Part shown: piece by piece, positions 8,394 to 17,376 of the stretch
Position numbering within the stretch: position 1 is the stretch's first letter
Layout of the letters: each line of letters starts with the position of its first letter
DNA from: Streptomyces mobaraensis
GTDB taxonomy: Bacteria > Actinomycetota > Actinomycetes > Streptomycetales > Streptomycetaceae
Assembly: GCF_020099395.1 (NCBI RefSeq)
Contig: NZ_CP083590.1
Location: 310,001 to 374,000 of the forward strand
Direction of reading: 5' to 3'
DNA: 64,000 nt
The notes under the pieces: generated by a model
The model's database searches: none
Told to the model about the DNA's origin: nothing
What the model saw: only the letters and a program-made list of their open reading frames with translations
Program-made: the position numbers and the translations under genes

Positions 8394-9239
8394 TCACTCC
8401 GCGTATCGGAGTTTGTCCGGATTGAGGACGGCGAAGACGGCGTGGATCCGGCCGTCGCGTACGTCGATCAGGACGACCTGGTCGCCGCCGCGCGCGCTGA
8501 GCCTCAGCGCGGGCTCGCCGTTGAGCTCGAGGAACCGCTGGGCGGTGATCTCGTACTTGGACGCCAGCCCCAGCACGAACGCCGTCGCCTTGTCCCGGCC
8601 GAGGATCGGCCGCAAGGCCGCGCTGACCTTGCCGCCGCCGTCGCTCCACACCGTCACCTCGGCGCTCAGCAGGTCCTTCAGCCCGGCCAGGTCGCCGCCG
8701 GCCGCCGCCTCCAGGAACCGGGTGAGCAGCCGCTCGTGCTCCTCGCGCGACGGCCGCGGCCGGGGCCGGGCGGCCGTGAGGTGGCCGAGGGCGCGGCGGT
8801 GGATCTGCCGGCAGGTCGCCGCGGAGGCGCCGACGACCTCGGCGATCTGCTCGTACGGCATCTCGAAGGCGTCCCGCAGCACGAACACCGCCCGCTCCGG
8901 CGGGGTGAGCCGTTCCATCATGTGGAGGGTGGCGTAGGAGAGGCTGTCGCGCAGTTCCGCCGTGTCCAGCGGGCCGGCCGCGTCCGTGGCGACGGGCTCC
9001 GGCAGCCACTCGCCCCGGTACGCCTCGCGGGTGACGCGGGCGGAGCGCAGCTGGTCCAGGGCGAGACGGGAGACGACCGTCGCGAGGAAGGCGCGCGGGT
9101 CGCGGACGGTCTCCCGGTCGGTGCGGGCCCAGCGGAGGTACGCCTCCTGGACCACGTCCTCGGCGTCCCACATGCTGCCCAGCATCCGGTAGGCGATCCC
9201 CAGCAGCAGGGGCCGCTGCCCCTCGAACACGTCGTCCAT
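8394..9239 (-). CDS. ECF sigma factor, SigJ/ECF41-like with C-terminal SnoaL domain
   Basis: 281 residues. Region 2 starts at once (MDDVFEGQRPLLLGIAYRMLGS, then AEDVVQEAYLRW, the -10 recognition helix). Region 4 spans about 105-165, with ERAVFVLRDAFEMPYEQIAEVVG and the HTH ASAATCRQIHRRALGHL. From about 180 to the end is an NTF2/SnoaL-like domain (LLTRFLEAAAGGDLAGLKDLLS ... VRDGRIHAVFAVLNPDKL) with the conserved DGRI and NPDKL elements that regulate ECF41-type factors in place of an anti-sigma factor. ECF41 genes often sit beside a carboxymuconolactone decarboxylase or an oxidoreductase; the neighbour here is an Acg-like nitroreductase remnant. Confidence 0.88.
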   Translation of the reverse strand: MDDVFEGQRPLLLGIAYRMLGSMWDAEDVVQEAYLRWARTDRETVRDPRAFLATVVSRLALDQLRSARVTREAYRGEWLPEPVATDAAGPLDTAELRDSLSYATLHMMERLTPPERAVFVLRDAFEMPYEQIAEVVGASAATCRQIHRRALGHLTAARPRPRPSREEHERLLTRFLEAAAGGDLAGLKDLLSAEVTVWSDGGGKVSAALRPILGRDKATAFVLGLASKYEITAQRFLELNGEPALRLSARGGDQVVLIDVRDGRIHAVFAVLNPDKLRYAE

Positions 9240-9455
9240 CGTCCCCGGTCTCCCCGTTCCTCCTGCTCCGGCCGTTCCCCCGCTCCGGCGCGCGGCCAGG
9301 ATACCGGCCGGTTCGTACGACCGTACGGGGGCCGGCAAAGGCGGGACGGAACAGGGGCCGGATTCCCGCCCGCCGGGGCCTCTCGGCCCCTGGCGGGCCG
9401 CCGCCGGGCCGCGCGGCGTGGGCGGCGGAACACCCCTTGATCTGCGGAGGGACTG

Positions 9456-9735
9456 ATGGCGATGGGCGCGGCGGGACTCGGCACCACCGACCTGGAGACG
9501 CTGCTGACGGCGGCCGCGGCGGCCCCGTCGATCCACAACTCGCAGCCGTGGGAGATCCGTCCGGTCCCGGGCTCGTTCCGGCTGGAGGTGCGCCCGGCCG
9601 CGGACCGGTGGCTGCCGGCCGCCGATCCGACGGGACGGGCGCGGCTGCCGTCCGTCGGCGCGGCCCTGTTCAACCTACGGGTGGCGGCGGGGCACTTGGG
9701 CCGGCGCACACGCCAGGGGAGCCCATCGAATAACC
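9456..9735 (+). pseudogene. Truncated Acg-like nitroreductase, N-terminal stump
   Basis: An ATG at 9456 with GGAGGGA in front opens a frame that clearly belongs to the Acg/nitroreductase family: TLLTAAAAAPSIHNSQPWEIRP, RLEVRPAADRWLPAADPTGRARL and GAALFNLRVAAGHLG match its first 75-80 residues. After about 9720 the similarity stops and the frame runs on without meaning into the helicase gene. The family is normally about 320-330 residues, so some 75% of the gene is gone. The join lies in a locally AT-rich stretch at 9729-9770. The decay is probably a deletion that brought the next gene close. Confidence 0.7.
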
Positions 9736-9807
9736 CGGACACATTCTTAACCGAGTTAACCTATCCTGGGCGCGTCACCTTCCACCGTGGAGAGGAAGCG
9801 CTCACCC

Positions 9808-11943
9808 ATGCCGCCCCACATCCAGGAATCCGGGGAACGCCGGCCGGCCGCCGGCGTTCCGGGCACCGCGCTCGCCGAGGAACGGGAGTACGCGGCGGTG
9901 TGCCGCGAGGCCGCGCGCCGCCAAGTGACCGACGCCGGGGGCCGGGTCACCGAGGGCGAGGACGTCTCGGGCGACGGCGCGAGCGCCGAGGCGCTCGGCC
10001 GCCACCTGCGGACCCGCGCCCGCCGGCTGGCTGAGGAACCCGACGGTCCGCCGTTCTTCGGACGGCTCGACTTCGAGGACGGCCCGGCCGCCGGCGACCA
10101 CCGGGGGCAGCGGTACCACGTCGGCCGGCGCCGCGTCTCGGTCCACCCGGCCGCGCCGCCCCTGGTGATCGACTGGCGGGCGCCGGTCGCCCGCGTCTAC
10201 TACCAGGCGAGCGCCCGCGACCCCCAAGGCGTCGCCGTGCGCCGCCGGTTCGGCTGGGCGCCCGGGAGCGACGGCGCCCCCGACGACCTGACCGCGCTGG
10301 AGGACGAGCACCTCGGCCCCGCGCGGGCCACCGGCCCGGCCGCCGCTTCGGCCGCCGTTTCAGCCGTCGCTTCGGCCGCCGCGAGCGGTCTGGTCACCGC
10401 CGAGATCGAACGGCCCCGGCTCGGGCCGATGCGCGACATCGCGGCGACCATCCAGCCGGAACAGGACGACCTGGTCCGCGCCGGCCTCGCCGACTCGGTC
10501 TGCGTCCAGGGCGCCCCCGGCAGCGGTAAGACGGCCGTCGGCCTGCACCGCGCCGCGTACCTGCTCTACACCTTCCCCGAACGGCTCCGCCGCGGCGGCC
10601 TCCTCGTCATCGGCCCCAACCGGACCTTCCTCCGCTACATCTCCGAGGTCCTGCCCGCACTCGGCGAGGTCGGCGTCACCCAGCTCACCGTCGCCGACCT
10701 CGTCGCCCGCCACCCCGTCCGGGCCGCCGACGACGAGCACACGGCCGTACTGAAACACGACGACCGGATGGCCACGGCCCTCGAACGGGCGCTGTACGCC
10801 CGGCTGTCCGCTCCCCGGGAACCGGTGGTCGTCACCGACGGCTCGTACCGTTGGCGGGTGCCCGAGGAGGCGCTCGCCGACGCCCTCGCCGACGTCCGCG
10901 GCCGGGGCCTGCCGTACGCGACCGGCCGCGAGCACCTGCGCGCCCGCGTCGTCGCGCTCGTCCGGCGGCAGGCCGAGCGCCGTGCCGGCCCGCGCGGCGC
11001 GGCCTGGGAGCGGAAGACCGGCCGCTGCCGCCCGGTGACCTCGTTCCTCGACACGGTGTGGCCGGTGACCCGCCCGGAGGAAGTGGTCGCCGCCCTCCTG
11101 GGCGACGCCGGAACGCTCGCGGCGGCGGCGGACGGGCTGTTCACCGCCGCCGAGCAGGCCGCCCTGCGCTGGGCCCGCCCCCCGCGCTCGTACCGCGACG
11201 CCCGCTGGTCGGCGGCGGACCTGCTCCTGCTGGACGAGGTCGCCGGGCTGATCGAACACCCCGAGGGCTACGGGCACGTGGTGGTGGACGAGGCCCAGGA
11301 CCTGTCGCCGATGCAGTGCCGGGCCGTCGCCCGGCGCAGCAGGTTCGGATCGCTGACCGTACTCGGCGACCTCGCCCAGGCCACCGAGCCCTGGGCGCCG
11401 CGCGACTGGGCGGCCCAGCTGGACCGGCTGGGCAAGCCGCACGCCGCGGTGGTGCCGCTGACGACCGGCTTCCGCGTCCCGGCCCCCGTCATGGAACTGG
11501 CCGGCCGGCTCGTCCCCGCACTCGGCGTGAACGTACCGCGGGCCCGCTCCCTGCGCGCGGACGGCGAACTGACGATCCGTCATGTCGCCGATCCGATGGC
11601 CGCCGTGGCACCGACGGTCCGGGCCGCACTGAGGCGGGACGGAGCGATCGCGGTGATCACCGCGGCCGCCGATCTGCCCCGGACGGAAGCGGCGTTGCGC
11701 GCCGCCGGCATCACGACGGCGACAGCGGAGGACGAGGAAACGGGCCCGGCGACCCGCGTCACCGTCCTGCCGGCGACCCTGGTCAAGGGCCTGGAATACG
11801 ACCACGTCATCGTGGTCGAGCCGACCGCCATCACCGAAGCGGAACCGCGCGGCCTGCACCGCCTGTACGTCGTACTGACGCGGGCCGTCTCCCGCCTGGA
11901 CATCCTCCACGGCCGGCCGCTGCCGGGGCCGCTGGCGGGGTGA
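9808..11943 (+). CDS. HelD/HelR-type RNA polymerase-associated ATPase (UvrD-like superfamily 1)
   Basis: 711 residues from the ATG at 9808, which has GAGAGGA upstream. The N-terminal part (FFGRLDFED, YHVGRRRVS, VIDWRAPVARVYYQASA, ALEDEHL) is diagnostic for HelD-like proteins, not for repair helicases. Walker A GAPGSGKTAVGLHRAA is near 235 and Walker B VVVDEAQDLSPMQ near 491; the C-terminal motifs TTGFRVP and LVKGLEYDHVIVVEP complete the SF1 engine. HelD proteins dislodge stalled RNA polymerase from DNA; the Streptomyces homologue HelR also removes rifamycin from it. I see no rifamycin-associated inverted repeat upstream, so resistance is only a possibility. Confidence 0.85.
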   Translation: MPPHIQESGERRPAAGVPGTALAEEREYAAVCREAARRQVTDAGGRVTEGEDVSGDGASAEALGRHLRTRARRLAEEPDGPPFFGRLDFEDGPAAGDHRGQRYHVGRRRVSVHPAAPPLVIDWRAPVARVYYQASARDPQGVAVRRRFGWAPGSDGAPDDLTALEDEHLGPARATGPAAASAAVSAVASAAASGLVTAEIERPRLGPMRDIAATIQPEQDDLVRAGLADSVCVQGAPGSGKTAVGLHRAAYLLYTFPERLRRGGLLVIGPNRTFLRYISEVLPALGEVGVTQLTVADLVARHPVRAADDEHTAVLKHDDRMATALERALYARLSAPREPVVVTDGSYRWRVPEEALADALADVRGRGLPYATGREHLRARVVALVRRQAERRAGPRGAAWERKTGRCRPVTSFLDTVWPVTRPEEVVAALLGDAGTLAAAADGLFTAAEQAALRWARPPRSYRDARWSAADLLLLDEVAGLIEHPEGYGHVVVDEAQDLSPMQCRAVARRSRFGSLTVLGDLAQATEPWAPRDWAAQLDRLGKPHAAVVPLTTGFRVPAPVMELAGRLVPALGVNVPRARSLRADGELTIRHVADPMAAVAPTVRAALRRDGAIAVITAAADLPRTEAALRAAGITTATAEDEETGPATRVTVLPATLVKGLEYDHVIVVEPTAITEAEPRGLHRLYVVLTRAVSRLDILHGRPLPGPLAG

Positions 11944-12265
11944 CGGCGGCGGTGACGGCGGACGTACGAGAACGGTGGCGGGCCGACGGGCCTGGGCGGT
12001 GGCGGCCCGCGCGGCGCCGGCCCTTGGCGGTGGCGGCGTCCGCCGAGGGCCCGCGCGCGGCCTCCGGCGACAGGGCGCGCGAGGCGCCGCGGGGGTACGG
12101 CCGCCGCCGGAGGCACGGCGCCGTGCGAGGCCACGACCGCCCTGGCGCCCCTGTCGAAGCCCCTCGCGCGCAGCGCGATTGGGGGGGTACGGGGGCCCGC
12201 CTTCGCGAGAAACGGTGAACGGGGGTGCCCCCTCTGGAAGGGGGCCGGGGCACACCTGACGACGG
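11944..12265. other. Intergenic stretch with a GC hairpin of a dispersed type
   Basis: No gene is supportable here. GTGCCCC (12225-12231) pairs with GGGGCAC (12247-12253), enclosing a second CCCC/GGGG pairing, and could end transcription of both flanking genes, which converge on it. The core GGTGCCCCCTCTGG recurs on the other strand near 63502-63525. Confidence 0.5.
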
Positions 12266-13063
12266 TCAGACCGTCGGCACCAGCGCCGCCCACCGGTCCA
12301 GGAGGGCTAGGTCGCCCTCCACGCCCGCCAGCCCCTTCGCGGCGATGCGGCGCCAGAGGAAGAGCGTCAAGTCCGAGGCGCTTCCGGACAGTTCGACGTC
12401 GCTGGGGCCGGGGCCCGGCGCGTAGCGGACGGTGTCGCCGTCGAAGTGGACGGTCCAGTGGCCCTCGCCGTCGGTGCGCCGGAAGCCGAACCGCTCGCCG
12501 GCGCCGGGCGCCGCCCGGCCGCGGGCCCGCCAGGCCGGGACGACCGTGCCGAGGAACCACCCGACACCGCCCGCCGCGAGCTCCGCGTCGAACGGCTCCG
12601 CCGCGCCGAGGGCGTTCTCCGCGTCCCAGCGGTGCACGGCCGCTTCGAAGGTCTGCGCCCACAGCCAGAAGCCGGTGGTGCGGTCCGCCGACCAGGTCCA
12701 CACGGAGTCGGCGGGGTCCCGTTCGGCGAAGCGGGACGCCAGCGCGGCGGCGCCGGCCGCGTACCAGTCGACGAGAGAGGCCGGCACCGGCCCGTGCGTC
12801 GGCGGGCGTTCGGGGTCGGGCCAGCCGGCGCGGTCGGCGGGCAGGTCGAGGAAGGTCGTGTCCAGGTGTTCGGGAGCGTCCTGGAGGCGGTCGCGGACGA
12901 TCCGGGCCACGAACCGGTGCACCCAGCCCAGGTGCCCGGTCAGGTCGGCGACCGTCCAGCCGGGGCAGGAGGGGACCAGGGGCGCGTCCCCGGCGCGGGC
13001 CGCACGCCGGACGGCGTCCTCGAACGCCCGTGTCTCGCGGCGGAAATGGGCTACGAGGTCCAT
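12266..13063 (-). CDS. Mycothiol-dependent maleylpyruvate isomerase-family protein
   Basis: 265 residues. It starts MDLVAHFRRETRAFEDAVRRA and has the MDMPI-N/DinB-like four-helix bundle: VPSCPGWTVADLTGHLGWVHRFVARIV carries the metal-binding histidine, and FEAAVHRWDAENALG holds the second His. The C-terminal domain is the sterol-carrier-like MDMPI-C fold. Members use mycothiol and a metal for isomerase or thiol-transfer reactions, but most of the many streptomycete paralogues have no known substrate. A paralogue is at 41793-42590. A TAGGGT box six bases before the ATG indicates a leaderless mRNA. Confidence 0.82.
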   Translation of the reverse strand: MDLVAHFRRETRAFEDAVRRAARAGDAPLVPSCPGWTVADLTGHLGWVHRFVARIVRDRLQDAPEHLDTTFLDLPADRAGWPDPERPPTHGPVPASLVDWYAAGAAALASRFAERDPADSVWTWSADRTTGFWLWAQTFEAAVHRWDAENALGAAEPFDAELAAGGVGWFLGTVVPAWRARGRAAPGAGERFGFRRTDGEGHWTVHFDGDTVRYAPGPGPSDVELSGSASDLTLFLWRRIAAKGLAGVEGDLALLDRWAALVPTV

Positions 13064-13069
13064 GCGCCG

Positions 13070-13075
13070 ACCCTA
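13070..13075 (-). promoter_or_regulatory. Likely -10 box of a leaderless mRNA
   Basis: On the minus strand this is TAGGGT, an exact match to the streptomycete TAGRRT -10 pattern, followed by six bases and the ATG at 13063. No ribosome-binding site is present. Confidence 0.55.
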
Positions 13076-13326
13076 CCGCCGCCGGCCGGCGGCCGCGGAC
13101 CGGCGGGGCCCCCGGACCGGATCCGATCCGCGATCCGGGACAGTGCCGGAAACGGCCACCGGTCGTGAAACCCCCGGCGCACAGCGCGCGCTCCACGCAC
13201 CGGGAACGCCGGGGGCCGCCCCGCGGGAGAGGACATCGCCGCTTCCCCGCCCTCCGGCTCTCCGTCCCCGGACCCGCCCTCCGCCTCCGCCCGGGCTCGA
13301 CGGTCCGCGGCGTCGAGGAGACCCCG

Positions 13327-15696
13327 TCACCTGGTGACCGGCCGGCCGGGCGCCGACGCCCGGCTCGGGTCCTCCTCGCCGGCCCGCAGGCAGGCGATGC
13401 CGTAGTCGCCCGTCTCCTCGTCCACCGTGACGCCGTGGGTCTCGCTCCGGAAGCCAGGGAAGGCCCGGTCGAAGGACTCCAGGGCGCGCAGGTAGCGCAG
13501 CAGCGGGCCGTCGGCGGCGCCGGTCGACTCGCCGGGCATCAGGACGGGGATGCCGGGCGGGGTGACGGTGACCATGGCGGCCGCGACGCGGCCGGCCGCG
13601 TCGGCGAGGCGTACGCGTTCCGTGCCGCCGCGGATCAGCCGCTGGTAGCAGTGCTGCGGCGGCGCGACGGGCTCGGGGAGTTCCTGGAAGGCCGTGTCCA
13701 GCAGGGTGACCAGGTCGGTGTCGCGCAGGTGCCGGTGCATGGAGTGGCACAGCTCGGCGAGGGTGGTGCCGGCGTAGCGGCGGGGGTGGCGGTCGACGAC
13801 GCCGGGCAGGACGCGGTCGAGGGGCGCGTCGGTGTCGTAGAGCGCTTTGAAGTCCATGAGGGCGTCGAGGAGCGTTCCCCATTTGCCTTTGGTGATGCCC
13901 ATGGAGAACAGGACGAGGGTGGTGTAGCTGTCGGTCTTCTCGACGACGATGCCCCGGGTGGCGAGGTAGGCGGTCAGGACGCGGGCGGGGATGCCGGTGT
14001 CGGACCAGTGGCCGGTGGCGTCGATGCCGGGGCAGGTCAGGGTGACCTTGACGGGGTCCAGCATGCAGTGGCCCTCGGTGAGGCCGGGGAAGCCGTGCCA
14101 GTCGGCGTCAGGGGCCAGCTCCCAGCAGGATGGTTCGGTGCGCAGCAGGTCGGGCGGGGCGTCGGCGAAGTCGTGGGGCGCTCCGGTGCGGGGGTCGGTG
14201 ACGGTGTCGGGCTGCCAGACGCCGAAGAACCAGTCGGGCCGGTCGCCCGCGGCCGTGATGCGCCGTCCGGTGCGGACGACGGCCTGCCGGAACCGGACGG
14301 CCTCGGTGATCCCTTCGTCGATCAGCCAGCGGCCCTGGGGGCCGTCCATCATCCCGGCGGCGACGTCGAGGGAGGCGAGGGCGGGGTAGAGGGGCGAGGT
14401 GGTGCCGTGCATCATGAACGCCTCGTTGAACAGCTCGTGGTCCACGGGCGCCCGGGGTGCGTCCCTGACGTGGACCATCGCGCTCTGCGAGAGCGCGGCG
14501 AGGAGTTTGTGCGTGGACTGGGTGGAGAAGACCGTGGGGCGGTCGGGGCCGGGGAATGTGTCGGGGCCGACGGACATGGCGTAGCGGCCGGCGTAGAGCG
14601 GGTGGAAGCGGGCGTAGGCGAACCAGGCTTCGTCGAAGTGCACCCGGGGGGTGCTGGGCGCGAGCTGCCGGGCGACCCGGACGGCGTCGTAACAGAGGCC
14701 GTCGTAGGTGGAGTTGGTGATGACGGCGTACTCGGCGCGGGGGTGCGCGGCGTCGGCGGCCAGCGGGTTGCGGGCGACGTGGCCGGCCACCGCGTCCGCC
14801 GCGGTCTCGGCCGGCGGCACCGGCCCGGCGAGCCCGTAGCCGTTGCGGGTGGGGACGAGGTAGACGGGCCGGGCGCCGGAGAGGACGAGTCCGTGGAGGA
14901 CGGACTTGTGGCAGTTGCGGTCGACGAGGGCGATCTCGTCCCGGGAGACGCAGAAGTGGCCGACCATGCGGTCGGCCGTGGAGTTGCCGTGGAGGACGAA
15001 GTAGGTGCGGTCGGCGCCGAAGATGCGGGCGGCGTTGCGCTCGGCGTCGCCGATGGGGCCCGTGTGCTCGAAGAGGGAGCCGAGCTCCTCGACGGAGATG
15101 GAGAGGTCGCTGCGGAGCAGCCGTTCCCCGTAGTGGTCGAAGAAGGCGCGTCCGACCGGGGATTTGAGGAAGGCGACGCCGCCGGCGTGCGCCGGGGTGT
15201 GCCAGGAGTACTCGTGCGCGTCGTCGAAGCGGCGCAGTGCCTTGAAGAAGGGCGGGAGCACGGCTTCCCGGTAGGCGCGGGCGGCGCCGGAGATCCGGCC
15301 GGCGATGAACCCGGGGGTGTCCTCCAGCGGCCAGACGTAGCCGACGACGCTCTCCGCGACCCACAGCGGCAGCCGGTCGAGGTCCTCGTCGGCCTCGTCC
15401 GTGAGGACGAGGAAGACGGGCAGGTCCTTGAACCGCCGGCCGGCGCCACGGAGGACGGACGCGCCGCCCGGCTCGTCCCCGGCGTGGCCGCCCGCGGGCA
15501 GGTCCCAGGCCACCACGGCGGCGACGAGGCCCGCCTCGGTGCGCAGCACGGCGCGGGCGTCGGCCGCGGTGCCGGCCCAGCGCACCTCCAGCCCGTCGGC
15601 TTCCAGGGCGGCGCGGATCCTGCGCAGTTGCCCGCCGCGCGCGCCCTGGTCCCGCGGGTCCTGGTCGAGCGCGAACAGCACGGTGCCGACGGCCAT
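13327..15696 (-). CDS. Orn/Lys/Arg decarboxylase (PLP, fold I)
   Basis: 789 residues from the ATG at 15696, chosen because AAGGGGG lies eight bases upstream. Residues 1-130 form the response-regulator-like wing domain (GTVLFALDQDPRDQG ... LPVFLVLTDEADED). The PLP domain contains FVLHGNSTADRMVG, DRNCHKSVLHGLVLSGA, VHFDEAWFAYARFHPLY and the Schiff-base lysine in STQSTHKLLAALSQ near residue 397. The C-terminal domain closes with TPPGIPVLMPGE. This is the inducible-type arginine/lysine/ornithine decarboxylase family that makes agmatine, cadaverine or putrescine and consumes protons. The exact amino acid cannot be fixed by eye. No antiporter gene is adjacent, unlike the enterobacterial acid-resistance pairs. 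Confidence 0.88.
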   Translation of the reverse strand: MAVGTVLFALDQDPRDQGARGGQLRRIRAALEADGLEVRWAGTAADARAVLRTEAGLVAAVVAWDLPAGGHAGDEPGGASVLRGAGRRFKDLPVFLVLTDEADEDLDRLPLWVAESVVGYVWPLEDTPGFIAGRISGAARAYREAVLPPFFKALRRFDDAHEYSWHTPAHAGGVAFLKSPVGRAFFDHYGERLLRSDLSISVEELGSLFEHTGPIGDAERNAARIFGADRTYFVLHGNSTADRMVGHFCVSRDEIALVDRNCHKSVLHGLVLSGARPVYLVPTRNGYGLAGPVPPAETAADAVAGHVARNPLAADAAHPRAEYAVITNSTYDGLCYDAVRVARQLAPSTPRVHFDEAWFAYARFHPLYAGRYAMSVGPDTFPGPDRPTVFSTQSTHKLLAALSQSAMVHVRDAPRAPVDHELFNEAFMMHGTTSPLYPALASLDVAAGMMDGPQGRWLIDEGITEAVRFRQAVVRTGRRITAAGDRPDWFFGVWQPDTVTDPRTGAPHDFADAPPDLLRTEPSCWELAPDADWHGFPGLTEGHCMLDPVKVTLTCPGIDATGHWSDTGIPARVLTAYLATRGIVVEKTDSYTTLVLFSMGITKGKWGTLLDALMDFKALYDTDAPLDRVLPGVVDRHPRRYAGTTLAELCHSMHRHLRDTDLVTLLDTAFQELPEPVAPPQHCYQRLIRGGTERVRLADAAGRVAAAMVTVTPPGIPVLMPGESTGAADGPLLRYLRALESFDRAFPGFRSETHGVTVDEETGDYGIACLRAGEEDPSRASAPGRPVTR

Positions 15697-15885
15697 CTCG
15701 TCCCCCTTGCGCGCGGTCCGCCCGGATCCCGATCGGATCATCGGGTCGTCCTCCGACCAGTCTGGCGCGCGGGGCGGCGCGCGACGGGCCGGGTGCGTTC
15801 AAACCACCCGTGGGTGGGGAGCCGTGGCGTTCCCGGGCGCGCGGGGGCGCGGCCGGGCGCCGGGCGCGGTCAAGAGGCTCGCGGC

Positions 15886-17280
15886 TCAGCCGCCCTCACC
15901 CGCCGGGAGGCGGTCCGAGGCCCGTACGGAGTGCAGGTGGACCAGCGCGTCGTAGGCCCGGGCCAGGGCGACCGGCTTCCGCGGCGCGGGGTAGGCGGTG
16001 CCGTAGTCGAGCGCGGGGCGCGGCGCGCGCAGCCAGTCGCGGGCGGGGGCGGGGACCGTGCGCAGGTCGAGCAGGTAGTCACGGTGGCGGACGCGGTCGA
16101 GGGTGTCCTCGTTGCCGCCGGGTGCCGCGGCCACGGTGAACCGCCGGACGTTGGCGTCCAGCATGGCGTCGTCGGCTCCGACGCCGTTGAACGTCCCGTG
16201 GTGGAAGGTGAGTCCGACGGAGACATAGCGCGTGCCGAGCAGGTCGCGGAGGAACGCGCCTTGCGTCTTGGGGTAGTTCACCGGGTCGCCGCTGCGGTAG
16301 CCGATGTGGCCGTTGTGGGCGGAGAGCAGGACTTTGCCGCCGGTGTTCTCCTGCCACCAGACGGTGTTGTCGGCCATCACCCGGTCGCGGTAGCGCATGC
16401 CCGCCGTGACGCCCCCCTGGCTGGAGAAGTCGAAGGCGTACTGGTCGGCGGTCTGCCGTATCGCGAGCGCGTTCCGTACGGCCCACCGGTGCGCCTCCCC
16501 CGCCGTCCGGCCGGGCGCGGGCCGCTGCTTCCGCAGGAGGTCGAGGGCGCGCGCGGCCCGGGCCGCGCGTTCCTTGCGCTCGGCGAGCGGCCGGGTGAGG
16601 TAGTCGCGCAGGTAGGGGCCGGAGGGTCCGGTGGGCCGCAGGTCCCGGTAGAGCGCGGTCAGTTCGGGCAGGACGGCCGGGTGGGCGCGCCGTACGTAGT
16701 CGAGGACGCGGTCGTAGAGGTCCGGGCCGGCGTAGGCGACGTCATTGCCCATGAAGCGGACGGGGTCGCCGGGGTGGGCGAGGTTCCAGGAGCGCATCCA
16801 CTGGATCAGCGAGAGGTATTCCCGGGTGTTCCAGAGGAGGTAGGAGTCCTGGAAGTCCTCGCGCATAATGCGGCGCGGGTCGCCTTTCCCGTGCAGCACA
16901 TAGTCGTTCAGCCGGAGTCCGGTGCTCCACGGCCCTTCCAGGGCGTAGGTGCGGAATCCCCGGTCGCGTACCAGGTGCCGGAAGACGCGCTGCTTGAGCG
17001 CGAAGAACTCGTGCGACCCGTGCGTCGCCTCCCCGATCCCCACCACGCGCGCGTCCCCCACCACGCGGTCCAGGGCGCGCAGATCGCCGTCCGGCCCGCC
17101 GGGTTCGGTGGTCCGCAGGGGGTGCGCGGCGCGCTCGATCGCTTGCACGACGGCGGCGTCGGCGCGGTCGGTGGCGGTGGCGGATGGGGCGGGTGGGGAG
17201 GCGAGGGCGGGGGTCGTGGCGGCGGCCGTGCCCAGGCAGAGGACGAGGCCCAGCAGAGCCGTGATCTGATGTCGTGTCAT
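15886..17280 (-). CDS. Erythromycin esterase family protein, secreted
   Basis: 464 residues. Start ATG at 17280 gives a signal peptide (TRHQITALLGLVLCLGTAAATTPALA). The mature chain has the Ere family core: VVGIGEATHGSHEFFALKQR with the catalytic His and Glu, YALEGPWSTGLRLNDYVL, WMRSWN, FMGNDVAY, and VLLSAHNGHIGY with the second active-site His. EreA/EreB-type enzymes hydrolyse the macrolactone ring, but the wider family includes many secreted streptomycete proteins of unknown substrate, including members inside biosynthetic clusters. Export suggests action outside the cell. A macrolide role is possible, not shown. Confidence 0.82.
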   Translation of the reverse strand: MTRHQITALLGLVLCLGTAAATTPALASPPAPSATATDRADAAVVQAIERAAHPLRTTEPGGPDGDLRALDRVVGDARVVGIGEATHGSHEFFALKQRVFRHLVRDRGFRTYALEGPWSTGLRLNDYVLHGKGDPRRIMREDFQDSYLLWNTREYLSLIQWMRSWNLAHPGDPVRFMGNDVAYAGPDLYDRVLDYVRRAHPAVLPELTALYRDLRPTGPSGPYLRDYLTRPLAERKERAARAARALDLLRKQRPAPGRTAGEAHRWAVRNALAIRQTADQYAFDFSSQGGVTAGMRYRDRVMADNTVWWQENTGGKVLLSAHNGHIGYRSGDPVNYPKTQGAFLRDLLGTRYVSVGLTFHHGTFNGVGADDAMLDANVRRFTVAAAPGGNEDTLDRVRHRDYLLDLRTVPAPARDWLRAPRPALDYGTAYPAPRKPVALARAYDALVHLHSVRASDRLPAGEGG

Positions 17281-17376
17281 GCCGTTCAGCATCGGCGGCG
17301 GGTCGTACCGGCGGCCATCCGGAACGCCTCCGGTGACGGGTGGGGTTGTCCCCCGGAGGAGCCGAACCGGCGGGCG

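Noticed and set aside
9730..9807. A rifamycin-associated regulatory element before the HelD/HelR-type gene
   Set aside because: No suitable inverted repeat occurs in the upstream 80 bases. Only two direct TTAACC copies (9747 and 9756) are present.
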